Positions 6,803-13,342 of a stretch of 14,700 nt of DNA are shown piece by piece. The DNA is from Bifidobacterium breve. Lineage in GTDB: Bacteria; Actinomycetota; Acidimicrobiia; Acidimicrobiales; Ilumatobacteraceae. A program made the translations under genes and the position numbers. Below the pieces are notes generated by a model. It was given only the letters and a program-made list of their open reading frames with translations, was not told the DNA's origin and did not search any database. The stretch lies in NCBI GenBank assembly GCA_943325425.2, contig CALPPJ020000008.1, positions 1 through 14,700 on the forward strand, written 5' to 3'. Every line of letters starts with the position of its first letter. The first letter of the stretch is position 1.

Positions 6803-7768
6803 GTCGTGTTGACTACGTAAGAACTGTTCGACTTCTTCCATGAGGGCGTCGCTGTCAACTGGCTCATCGGGAAGCGGACCACTCAGGGGCGGAGCGTCGT
6901 CCATTCCTTCAAAACGAAGTTGATCAGGTGACACGCCGTACGACGGCATGTCATCTTCGTCGTCGTAATCTTCGTCGTAGTCATCATCGTCATCATCACT
7001 GCGGTTTTCGAGGCGATCGAGATAACGGACCATTGAAGGATCGCTACTGATGAGATCATCAATTTGCTCTTCGTAGAGTTCGGCCTGTGCATCAAGCATC
7101 ATTGTGGGCGCATCGCAGCCAACAATTTCGGCAAGGCGTTCGATGAGCGCAGAGGCTGCTTTTGGTGAAGGAATTTGTGCTGCGTATGCTGGCACCGCGG
7201 CCCACAAAGAAGCAGTAGAAAAGCCGGCAGTGTGAGCAGCATCATTGAGAACGCCGACGATTCCGGTGGGGCCTTCGTAGCGACTGCGTTGCAAATCGTG
7301 GGCATCGATCATTGTTTGATCAGTAGCGGTTCCGAGCACTTGGGTTTCGTGGCGGTGCGGAACATCAGCCAAGAGTGCACCGAGAGAAATAAAAGTTGAT
7401 GCGTTGTATTCGCGAGCGACGCCAACAATCTGTTCGCTAAAGAGTTTCCAACGTAACGCTGGCTCGGGACCGAGGACAAGAATCAGATCAACATCACCAC
7501 TGGTGACGCTCCAAAGACTGACGGTCGGCCACACAATGTGACGCGTTGAATCGGTGTTGAGCCGAACATGCGGGCGAATCGTTGCGAAGTCAGTGAATTC
7601 TTCGGGATTGATTTCGGCAAGAGGTGCCGCTCCCAGATTTTCAACGAGATGTTTGACGGCTGTGCTGGCAGCATCGGCGGCGTCATTCCAGCCAGTAAAG
7701 GCGGCGATGACATGGGGTCGACGCAATTCAGGTCGACGGATCCAACGGACGTGTTCAAGATCAGCCAT
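6797..7768 (-). CDS. PAC2 family protein with acidic C-terminal tail
   Basis: The 323-residue product matches the PAC2 (proteasome assembly chaperone 2-like) family of Actinobacteria, soluble proteins of unsettled function: 'RRPHVIAAFTGWNDAADAASTAVKHL', 'DLILVLGPEPALRWKLF', 'STFISLGALLADVPHRH', 'GPTGIVGVLNDAAHTAGF', 'SLWAAVPAYAAQIPSPKAASALIERL'. The folded part ends near residue 255. A striking acidic run follows at 258-273 (DDDDDDYDEDYDDEDD), then a disordered-looking Pro/Asp-rich tail. No proteasome gene (prcA, prcB, mpa, pup) is in view. The ATG at 7768 lacks a Shine-Dalgarno but has TATCGT 8 nt upstream. It may also be read from the redoxin gene 78 nt upstream, since no terminator is visible between them. 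Confidence 0.88.
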   Translation of the reverse strand: MADLEHVRWIRRPELRRPHVIAAFTGWNDAADAASTAVKHLVENLGAAPLAEINPEEFTDFATIRPHVRLNTDSTRHIVWPTVSLWSVTSGDVDLILVLGPEPALRWKLFSEQIVGVAREYNASTFISLGALLADVPHRHETQVLGTATDQTMIDAHDLQRSRYEGPTGIVGVLNDAAHTAGFSTASLWAAVPAYAAQIPSPKAASALIERLAEIVGCDAPTMMLDAQAELYEEQIDDLISSDPSMVRYLDRLENRSDDDDDDYDEDYDDEDDMPSYGVSPDQLRFEGMDDAPPLSGPLPDEPVDSDALMEEVEQFLRSQHDD

Positions 7769-7776
7769 TGACCGTA

Positions 7777-7782
7777 ACGATA
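7777..7782 (-). promoter_or_regulatory. Candidate -10 element (TATCGT) for the PAC2 gene
   Basis: On the minus strand TATCGT (TANNNT) lies 8 nt before the PAC2 ATG at 7768. No -35 hexamer is convincing. The gap to the upstream redoxin gene is 78 nt and holds no evident hairpin with a U-tract. Confidence 0.25.
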
Positions 7783-7846
7783 CCGCCCAAAATGGGGTCC
7801 GAAATCAGTTCACCCACACCACTTTGGCGCGTCTTTACGGTTGTAT

Positions 7847-8929
7847 TTACAGAATCGGGCGGATAATGAACTGGCCAAATCCGCCGTCTCCAGTGACCTC
7901 GTCGACGAGGTTGCTCTCGTACACCTCGTTCGGACCCTGCATGAGGTCGTACTCAGTGGCACCAGCTGGCGTTGTTACCAAAGTCCAGGCTTGGCGTTTA
8001 TAGGTCAAGTTCTGTGGATGAAGACGGTGAGCCTCTTTCCACCACTGCACCGCGGCATCTGAATTGTTTTGGCGGTGGAAGTATTCACCAAGTTCGAAAC
8101 ATGCAGTTGCTCGCGCTTCATTGTCGGAGCGCGGCTGACTTCGGGCGATGACTTCGTCGGGAGTGAGAGCAAAATGCGATGACGATCCATTGCGGACCCA
8201 ATCCAAAATTGCTTCGCGATAGGCCTCGGCATCATCGGGAATTGCTTTAACTGCGTGCATCATTTTGCTCAGCTGTTCGGGAAGACCTTCGGGAATTTCC
8301 ATATCACGTAATGGACTACGTTCAATTGATGCGCCTTCGGCTGGCCGAACCAACACGCCGTCTTCGTCAATCCATGCGGCCATCGGAATATTTGTAAATC
8401 CGAATAATGAATTGGTGATATGCAACGTGTCAACCAAACTTGGATGCGTTGGATTGACGAGGTCATTCCAAGGCTTCGCTAAAGCTGGATCAATATCAAG
8501 TGCAACGGTAACGACAGTTGCGCCGAGAGCTTCGATTTCATTGTGAAGTGCTTGCCACCCGGGCAAGCTAGAGCGGCAGCCTCAATAACTAGACCAGGCA
8601 ACCAAAACAACTTTCTTGCCACGCAATGATGACAACTTGAATGAATCGCCGTTGAATGTTTTTAACTCGGGGTCGGCGGCAACTGCGGTGCTGAGAGATT
8701 TGCCCGAGAGAGTTGCGGAACCAAGCGCCCACACTCCGTGATTGGCGTCGTGGACAAGTGGCATACCCAATTTTTGTGCGGCGATTGCAATGTCAATCAT
8801 GCCGTCGGGAGATAACGCACCTGGAGCTGGAACACATACTTCGCCGCGACACAGCCCTTCTGGCTTTGGTTGCCAGTCGGTTGCGCGTGCGAACTCGTCG
8901 GCGGTAGCGCGGAGTTCAGTCAAGATCAT
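7847..8929 (-). CDS. Predicted selenocysteine-containing redoxin (TlpA/ResA-like thioredoxin fold, in-frame UGA = Sec116)
   Basis: Read through one in-frame TGA (8584-8582), this is a single 360-residue thioredoxin-fold protein. Residues 1-90 are an N-terminal extension with a Cys27-x4-Cys32 pair. The fold begins at 'FKLSSLRGKKVVLVAWSSY', then U116-G-C118-R-S-S-L-P-G-W. The TGA falls exactly where homologues have the redox-active Cys (W-x-x-W/Y-C-G-C-R as I remember the family). 'GATVVTVALDIDP', 'PTHPSLVDTLHITNSLFGF', the cis-Pro region 'TNIPMAAWIDEDG' (Pro182) and a TPR-like segment (about 271-316, 'FELGEYFHRQNNSDAAVQWWKEAHRLHP') follow. A hairpin suited to SECIS function follows the TGA. 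If TGA were a true stop, the first product would end just before the active site and the second would lack a good start. It should be cytoplasmic, as no signal peptide is seen. It lies 50 nt after the amidohydrolase gene. Sec decoding is inferred; selA/selB/selC/selD are not in the window. Confidence 0.87.
8550..8568 (-). promoter_or_regulatory. Predicted bacterial SECIS hairpin for Sec insertion
   Basis: On the coding strand, 13 nt after the UGA, there is a perfect 7-bp stem, GCTTGCC paired with GGCAAGC, closing a 5-nt loop CGGGT. The loop starts 20 nt after the UGA and has G at its second position. Bacterial SECIS elements are known to be stem-loops just 3' of the UGA, inside the coding sequence, with a G among the first two loop bases and the loop about 16-37 nt away, so this fits. 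It encodes A-L of 'SLPGWQAL' and neighbours in frame. SelB binding itself is inferred. Confidence 0.8.
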
Positions 8930-8979
8930 GTCGTCAGTATGTCACTCAAGCCGCATGAAAGTGTGGTTGGGGCCTCTCT

Positions 8980-10305
8980 CTAGCCGAGACTGCGAACTTT
9001 AAGGGCATGGGCCTTTTCGTGGAATTTGGCCCGAATGAGATCTTCATCAACCCCGAGCACACGCCCGTTTTCCATGATGAACCGGCCATTCACGATGGTG
9101 TGGCGCACATCGTCGGCGCGGGTTGAATAGACGAGCGCAGACATCGGGTCATAAACCGGCTGGGCATGAGCGGTATCAAGGTTGACCACGATGACATCGG
9201 CCTTGGCACCAACTTCAAGTCGACCAGTATCTGGGCGGTTCATGGCGAGAGCACCTTGATAGGTCGACATCTCAAGGAGTTCGTTGATCTTTAAGAATTC
9301 AACATCGCTCGTGTTGGTCTTGTGAATGAGCCCAGCGAATTTCATTTCTTGGAACATATCGCTGGCGTTATGGCTTGCTGGTCCATCGGTTGCCAGGCCG
9401 ACTGTGATTCCGGCTTCGCGAACTTGGCGAAGGGGCATCGTGCCCGAACCTAATTTTGCGTTACAGACGGGGCAGTGACCAATCTTGGTGCCGGTTTCGG
9501 CCAACAACTTGATATCGGTTGCATCGAGTTGCGAACAATGTCCTGCGGTGACATCTGGTCCAAGGAAACCTAGCGAGTGCAACCATTGCACTGGGCGCAG
9601 ACCATAGTTGTCTAGGCAATAATTCACCTCCTGCATACCTTCGGACAAATGAGTGTGAATCGGTACTTGGTGTGCGTCAGCAACTTCGCGAACGAGTCGC
9701 CACATTTCTTCGCCACATGAATAGACCGCGTGCGGTGACAATGCGATGCGTAAAAGGTCGTCGCGAGTCTTGTGGTGTTGCGCGGCAAGATTGCCAAAAT
9801 TGTTAATGGTCTTCCACGAGTAGTCGGTAATTGAGGCGTAGAGGCCGCGATCGGCGAACCCGTATCCGAGTGTTGCGCGCAGGGGAATCTCTTTGAGGGC
9901 TTCAATTTGAGGTTCAACTGCGTACGCATCGAAATGTTCGTTGAATGATGTGATTCCGGAGCGTGCCATTTCAACAAGGCCGCACATGCTTGCCCAATAA
10001 AGCGTTTCTTCGTCAAAGTTCTGCTTGAGCTTCCACATGGTCTGGAGCCATTCAAAAAGCAGAACGTCTTCAAGAAGTCCGCGAAGCAACAAGTTTGACG
10101 CGATGTGCGTATGACTGTTGCAGAATCCTGGCATGACGGCACAGTTACGAGCGTCAATCACTTTCTTGGCGTTAGAAACATCAATGTCTTGTGCTGTTCC
10201 CACTGCGCTAATTGCGTTGCCAGTAATGGCAACGACGCCATTGTTGATAACGGTTCGACCCGCCATTGGTAATACTGCGCCGTTAATAATTGCAATATCG
10301 ATCAT
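8980..10305 (-). CDS. Amidohydrolase-superfamily metal-dependent deaminase/chlorohydrolase (MtaD/SAH deaminase/TrzN-like)
   Basis: The 441-residue product has the amidohydrolase layout. An N-terminal beta-sandwich is followed by 'GFCNSHTH' with metal ligands His65 and His67, 'IHTHLSE' with His219 and Glu222, 'TAGHCSQL' with His256, 'IGHCPVCNAKLGSGTMPLRQV' and 'VGLATDGPASHN' with catalytic/metal Asp307. The sandwich is completed at the C-terminus ('GRLEVGAKADVIVVNLD', 'VNGRFIMENGRV'). This set is typical of the subgroup holding S-adenosylhomocysteine/methylthioadenosine deaminases, guanine or cytosine deaminases and triazine hydrolases, so hydrolytic deamination of a purine-like ring is the best guess; the substrate is not determined. 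Length fits the family (about 430-460). It lies 26 nt after the SCO6745-family gene and 50 nt before the redoxin gene, all on one strand, which suggests an operon. Confidence 0.9.
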   Translation of the reverse strand: MIDIAIINGAVLPMAGRTVINNGVVAITGNAISAVGTAQDIDVSNAKKVIDARNCAVMPGFCNSHTHIASNLLLRGLLEDVLLFEWLQTMWKLKQNFDEETLYWASMCGLVEMARSGITSFNEHFDAYAVEPQIEALKEIPLRATLGYGFADRGLYASITDYSWKTINNFGNLAAQHHKTRDDLLRIALSPHAVYSCGEEMWRLVREVADAHQVPIHTHLSEGMQEVNYCLDNYGLRPVQWLHSLGFLGPDVTAGHCSQLDATDIKLLAETGTKIGHCPVCNAKLGSGTMPLRQVREAGITVGLATDGPASHNASDMFQEMKFAGLIHKTNTSDVEFLKINELLEMSTYQGALAMNRPDTGRLEVGAKADVIVVNLDTAHAQPVYDPMSALVYSTRADDVRHTIVNGRFIMENGRVLGVDEDLIRAKFHEKAHALKVRSLG

Positions 10306-10331
10306 TGCAACATTCTTACCGCTTGCGAGTC

Positions 10332-11234
10332 TTAGCGACGGCTTGCAGCCTCGGCGAGCTCATGAGGACCCGAACTGGGGTAACCCTTGAAGTTTCGAAC
10401 GACCTGTGACCAGGGCTCAAGGGTCGCAATCAGAAGGTCAAAGTTTTCACCAATTGTGCTGATGACCTGTCGCATTTGCTCATCGGTATTGATTTCGACT
10501 TGTTCGCGAAGTTGTCGTCCTTTATCGGTGAAAGCGCCCTCAGCGATGAGGCCACGCGATTCAAGTCGACTGATAGCTGCTGAGTAATCGTCTTCGCTCC
10601 AAGCTCGGGTACGGCTATATGACTTGAGGGGGAGTCCCCAAAAGAGTTCGGTGAGTAATCCGATTTCGGTGGCGTCAAGTCCAGCGGAAATCCACGCGGC
10701 AGTGTGTGAGTCGCCACGATATTCACGCAACATGTCGCCAAAGTGCCATATCGCACCTAAATCGGTTTCGGGAACTGATTGATGTAGGGCGCCAGCAAAA
10801 AGTGGACGACCTTCGGGCCGAAGTACTGCGACTGCACGTTCAAGAATTTGACGAGCCTTGTTGACTCCACCAGGCTTCGCACCAAGGATTCGTTCAAGTT
10901 GACCAATTGCGCCATTGCGTCGCGCGGCACAAATGGTTGTTGCGTCAGTGATTTGCCAACCAGCGGTGACCGCTGGGACGACGACGAGCGGATTGAAAAC
11001 TGCAAAGGCGGCTGCGACCACTTCGCCCGAAACTTGGCCCATCAATGAACCACGACTCGTGAAGTAGGCAACGCTTTCGGGAAGCGCGACTCCATTCATG
11101 TCGCCAGGACTTGGTTGGAATCCGAGAGCCACATAGTTGGCATGACATTCGGGCGAAAAGTAGACCTGCCCAATGACGGGCTCGAGTGCGCCACCTAGTG
11201 CGCGGGCTTTTGTGGAGAGTTCTCGTGAATCCAT
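10332..11234 (-). CDS. SCO6745-family protein with C-terminal winged-helix-like domain
   Basis: The 300-residue product resembles the actinobacterial SCO6745 family, whose biochemical role is not established. Visible landmarks are an N-terminal helical domain (ELSTKARALGGALEPVIGQVYFSPE), the block 'VAYFTSRGSLMGQVSGEVVAAAFAVFNP' (about 56-82), and a C-terminal region (about 187-250) that reads like a MarR-type winged helix: 'DATEIGLLTELFWGLPLKSYSRTRAWSEDDYSAAISRLESRGLI', then 'FTDKGRQLREQVE'. It has no membrane span. It heads a likely operon with the amidohydrolase (26-nt gap). It is divergent from the GNAT gene with only 39 nt between starts. The ATG has TACGGT 6 nt upstream and no Shine-Dalgarno. 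A regulatory role is inferred only from the winged-helix-like end. Confidence 0.82.
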   Translation of the reverse strand: MDSRELSTKARALGGALEPVIGQVYFSPECHANYVALGFQPSPGDMNGVALPESVAYFTSRGSLMGQVSGEVVAAAFAVFNPLVVVPAVTAGWQITDATTICAARRNGAIGQLERILGAKPGGVNKARQILERAVAVLRPEGRPLFAGALHQSVPETDLGAIWHFGDMLREYRGDSHTAAWISAGLDATEIGLLTELFWGLPLKSYSRTRAWSEDDYSAAISRLESRGLIAEGAFTDKGRQLREQVEINTDEQMRQVISTIGENFDLLIATLEPWSQVVRNFKGYPSSGPHELAEAASRR

Positions 11235-11273
11235 GGGCTAACCGTAGAACGCGATCAACCTAGACTCGTTACC
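11235..11273. promoter_or_regulatory. 39-nt divergent promoter region with two leaderless-type -10 elements
   Basis: Only 39 nt separate two divergent start codons. On the minus strand TACGGT (11246-11241) is 6 nt before the ATG at 11234. On the plus strand TAGACT (11261-11266) is 7 nt before the GTG at 11274. Both match TANNNT. Because there is no room for normal leaders, both messages would be leaderless or nearly so, and each -35 region would reach into the opposite promoter or gene. That could couple the two genes. Confidence 0.45.
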
Positions 11274-11711
11274 GTGAGCGTTGAGATCGAAATATGTGAA
11301 GTTGTCGATGACGAAGTCGTGCAGGCATTTGAGATGTTGATCCCACAATTGTCAAAGTCAAACCCACCTCCAAGTCGCACAGAATTAGAAATACTTGTTA
11401 AGTCCGAAGCATCGACGCTGTTCTTGGCAAAACTCGATGGACGTATTGTCGGTTCATTAACTCTCGCGATGTTCCGCATCCCCACTGGAGTGCGCGCATG
11501 GATTGAAGATGTCGTTGTTGACGATTCGGCGCGTGGGCACGGGGCCGGAGAATCCCTCAATCAAGCCGCACTTGATTTTGCAAAAGCCAACGGCGCCATC
11601 ACAGTTGATCTGACGTCGCGCCCATCACGTGAGGCTGCGAATCGTTTGTACCAGCGCATGGGTTTTAAACTCCGTGAATCAAATTTGTATCGGTACGAAT
11701 TGAAAGGCTGA
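11274..11711 (+). CDS. GNAT family N-acetyltransferase
   Basis: The 145-residue product is a complete single-domain GNAT protein. Motif A is 'WIEDVVVDDSARGHGAGESL' with the acetyl-CoA pyrophosphate loop R-G-H-G-A-G at 87-92. The C-terminal block is 'VDLTSRPSREAANRLYQRMGFKLRESNLYRYEL' with Tyr126 at the usual general-acid position. It should transfer an acetyl group from acetyl-CoA to an amine; the acceptor is unknown. The GTG start at 11274 is needed to keep the first beta strand (SVEIEICEV) and is supported by the -10-like TAGACT 7 nt before it. The DUF4188 gene starts 4 nt after its stop, so they are probably co-transcribed. Confidence 0.9.
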   Translation: MSVEIEICEVVDDEVVQAFEMLIPQLSKSNPPPSRTELEILVKSEASTLFLAKLDGRIVGSLTLAMFRIPTGVRAWIEDVVVDDSARGHGAGESLNQAALDFAKANGAITVDLTSRPSREAANRLYQRMGFKLRESNLYRYELKG

Positions 11712-11715
11712 CGAA

Positions 11716-12228
11716 ATGTCAAAGATCAATACGGGACGTTTTGCCGCAGACACTGGCGCCGATGGGAAAGTGTTGTTCCTTATCGGAATGAGGTTCAACC
11801 AACTTTGGAAAGTTTGGAAGTGGATTCCGGTCTTAACTGCGATGCCGCGCATGTTGATAGAACTGCAAAAGAATCCGTCGCTTGGTTTGGTCGGCAAACC
11901 GCGAACATACCTTTCGGGTCGCACAATCTTGGTCTGGCAGTACTGGGAATCTTTCGAAAAACTAACGGCCTATTCAAAGGCCACCAATAATGCCCATCTT
12001 CCAGCGTGGCGTGCATTCAACAAGAACATTCGTGACAACGGTTCTGTGGGCATTTATCACGAGACGATTTTGCTTTCGGACTCCACTGTTGAAACGGTCT
12101 ATGGCAATATGCCGACATTCGGTTTAGCAGCTGTGACCGGTGCCGTGCCCGCAGGAAAACGCGGACAGACCGCGAAGGCTCGTTTGACTGGAGACTCAAC
12201 GGAGGCTCCGACAGTCGACCCGTACTGA
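11716..12228 (+). CDS. DUF4188 domain protein (monooxygenase-like family)
   Basis: The 170-residue product resembles DUF4188 proteins, often labelled monooxygenase- or phenylacetaldoxime-dehydratase-like on weak grounds. Landmarks are 'GRFAADTGADGKVLFLIGMRFNQLWKVWKWIPVLTAMPRML', 'LVWQYWESFEKLTAYSK', 'HLPAWRAFNKNI' and 'VGIYHETILL', consistent with a dimeric alpha/beta-barrel (ferredoxin-like) fold; 'His-x3-Trp' in HLPAW could line an active site. There is no signal peptide. The C-terminal 25 residues are low-complexity and probably disordered. GAAAGG about 8 nt before the ATG can serve as Shine-Dalgarno, fitting translation inside an operon with the GNAT gene 4 nt upstream. The reaction is unknown. 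Confidence 0.8.
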   Translation: MSKINTGRFAADTGADGKVLFLIGMRFNQLWKVWKWIPVLTAMPRMLIELQKNPSLGLVGKPRTYLSGRTILVWQYWESFEKLTAYSKATNNAHLPAWRAFNKNIRDNGSVGIYHETILLSDSTVETVYGNMPTFGLAAVTGAVPAGKRGQTAKARLTGDSTEAPTVDPY

Positions 12229-12356
12229 CATTTTTTCCTTCAAGTTCCACATCAGAAAACTGCGACCTTTGCGGTAGCGATTTCCTTGTTGTACAAAACT
12301 CTTGGCTAATAAGTTGCCGTGTAAGTTGAAGCCTGAACGATTTTCAGGAGGCCAAC
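12229..12356 (+). other. 128-nt gap before the LLM oxidoreductase gene; probable promoter, no clear terminator
   Basis: The gap is AT-richer than the genes. It holds a TTGTACAA palindrome (12289-12296) and a TAATAA (12307-12312), but no pair of hexamers with 16-18 nt spacing stands out. No GC-rich hairpin with a U-tract follows the DUF4188 stop. The 3' end carries a strong ribosome binding site. Confidence 0.3.
12346..12351 (+). promoter_or_regulatory. Consensus Shine-Dalgarno (AGGAGG) for the LLM oxidoreductase
   Basis: A perfect AGGAGG stands 5 nt before the ATG at 12357 and fixes that start. It is the only full-consensus site in the window and implies efficient translation from a leadered message, in contrast to the Shine-Dalgarno-less starts of most neighbours. 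Confidence 0.88.
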
Positions 12357-13334
12357 ATGGCGATATTGGGCTATCAAATTCCAAACTTCACGATCCCTGG
12401 TGCGAATAGTCATCAGATTTTTCAAAATGTGATTGCACAAGCCAAAGCGGCTGAAGATGCAGGCTTTGACACGGTCTACGTCATGGATCACTTTTATCAA
12501 CTGCCTGGTCTCGGCGCACCCGAAGAACCGATGTTTGAGTGTTATACCTTGCTCTCGGCAATGGCTCAACACACGAGTCGTATTCAGTTGTCGTCACTTG
12601 TAACGGGTAACACCTATCGCAATCCAACGCTGTTGGCCAAGATCATCACCGCTCTTGACATCGTCTCTAACGGTCGGGCCAAGCTTGGAATTGGTGCGGG
12701 TTGGTTTGAGCTCGAGCACAACTCGCTCGGATTTGAATTCGGAACATTCACCGATCGTTTTGAAAAGTTAGAAGAGGCATTGCAAATTATTGTTCCGATG
12801 CTTCGGGGTGAAAAGGCAAATCTTCAAGGGAAGCATTACCAAGTTATTGATGCAGTGAACTTCCCGGCTCCGGTGTCGCGAATTCCGATCATGATCGGTG
12901 GCAACGGTGAAAAGAAGACTTTGCGAATGGTCGCGCAATATGCAGATGAGTCAGATTTGGCAGGCGGACCCATCGAAGATATTGCCCGCAAACTTGAAGT
13001 GCTCGACGAACATTGTGCTCGACTTGGGCGAAATCGTTCAGAAATTAAGGTCTCGAAGTTGCAGATGGTTTGTGTTGCTCCAACGATGGAGGAAGCCCAT
13101 CAAGATCTCGTCGAAATAGCTCAGGCGAAAGGCTGGAGTACCGAGTTAGTTGAAATGATGAAGTCCGTCTTGATTTACGGCGACCCTGACACGGTCGGCG
13201 AGAAACTTCTTGCCGCACTCAATAGCGGCATTGACGGACTCTCTATTAATTTGCCAGCGAATGGTCACAAGACTGAACGGATTGCCTTGCTTGGTGAGGT
13301 AGCTCAACGCGCCGTTCAGGCAAGCGGAAAGTAA
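12357..13334 (+). CDS. LLM-class flavin/F420-dependent oxidoreductase
   Basis: The 325-residue product is a luciferase-like monooxygenase-fold TIM barrel of the subgroup usually labelled LLM-class F420-dependent oxidoreductase. Landmarks are 'AKAAEDAGFDTVYVMDHFYQLPG', 'TSRIQLSSLVTGNTYRNPTLLAKIITALDIVSNGRAKLGIGAGWFELEHNSLGFEF', 'RFEKLEEALQIIVPMLRGEKANLQGKHYQV', 'RIPIMIGGNGEKKTLRMVAQYAD' and 'GDPDTVGEKLLAAL'. Such enzymes use deazaflavin F420 (or FMN) for hydride transfer in the cytoplasm; the substrate is unknown. Cofactor choice rests on family resemblance. The length is normal. The start is fixed by AGGAGG. The SRPBCC gene follows 8 nt after the stop, and a BVMO-type gene lies beyond, suggesting an oxidative metabolism cluster. 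Confidence 0.92.
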   Translation: MAILGYQIPNFTIPGANSHQIFQNVIAQAKAAEDAGFDTVYVMDHFYQLPGLGAPEEPMFECYTLLSAMAQHTSRIQLSSLVTGNTYRNPTLLAKIITALDIVSNGRAKLGIGAGWFELEHNSLGFEFGTFTDRFEKLEEALQIIVPMLRGEKANLQGKHYQVIDAVNFPAPVSRIPIMIGGNGEKKTLRMVAQYADESDLAGGPIEDIARKLEVLDEHCARLGRNRSEIKVSKLQMVCVAPTMEEAHQDLVEIAQAKGWSTELVEMMKSVLIYGDPDTVGEKLLAALNSGIDGLSINLPANGHKTERIALLGEVAQRAVQASGK

Positions 13335-13342
13335 GCGAGAAA

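Noticed and set aside
6950..6997. The GAT/GAC-rich tract as a tandem repeat or CRISPR-like element.
   Set aside because: It is codon-level low complexity encoding an Asp/Glu run, with no conserved repeat unit or spacers.
7771..7841. Inverted repeat ACCGTAA (7771-7777) and TTACGGT (7835-7841) between the redoxin and PAC2 genes.
   Set aside because: Seven-base arms 57 nt apart are expected by chance, and no U-tract or known operator pattern accompanies them.
7847..8929. Two separate genes (8582-8929 and 7847-8566) instead of one, or a pseudogene with a nonsense mutation.
   Set aside because: The split falls inside the redox motif, both halves are well conserved-looking and in one frame, the downstream half has only a TTG as start, and a SECIS-type hairpin follows the TGA. 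Nonsense mutation or sequencing error cannot be fully excluded from sequence alone.
9624..10157. Long open frame of 177 codons inside the amidohydrolase gene, in another frame of the same strand.
   Set aside because: It lies wholly within a clear amidohydrolase coding sequence, its translation has no family features and its composition is that of a shifted frame.
12289..12296. TTGTACAA palindrome upstream of the LLM gene as an operator.
   Set aside because: An 8-nt palindrome alone is common, it does not extend outward symmetrically and no second copy is seen.
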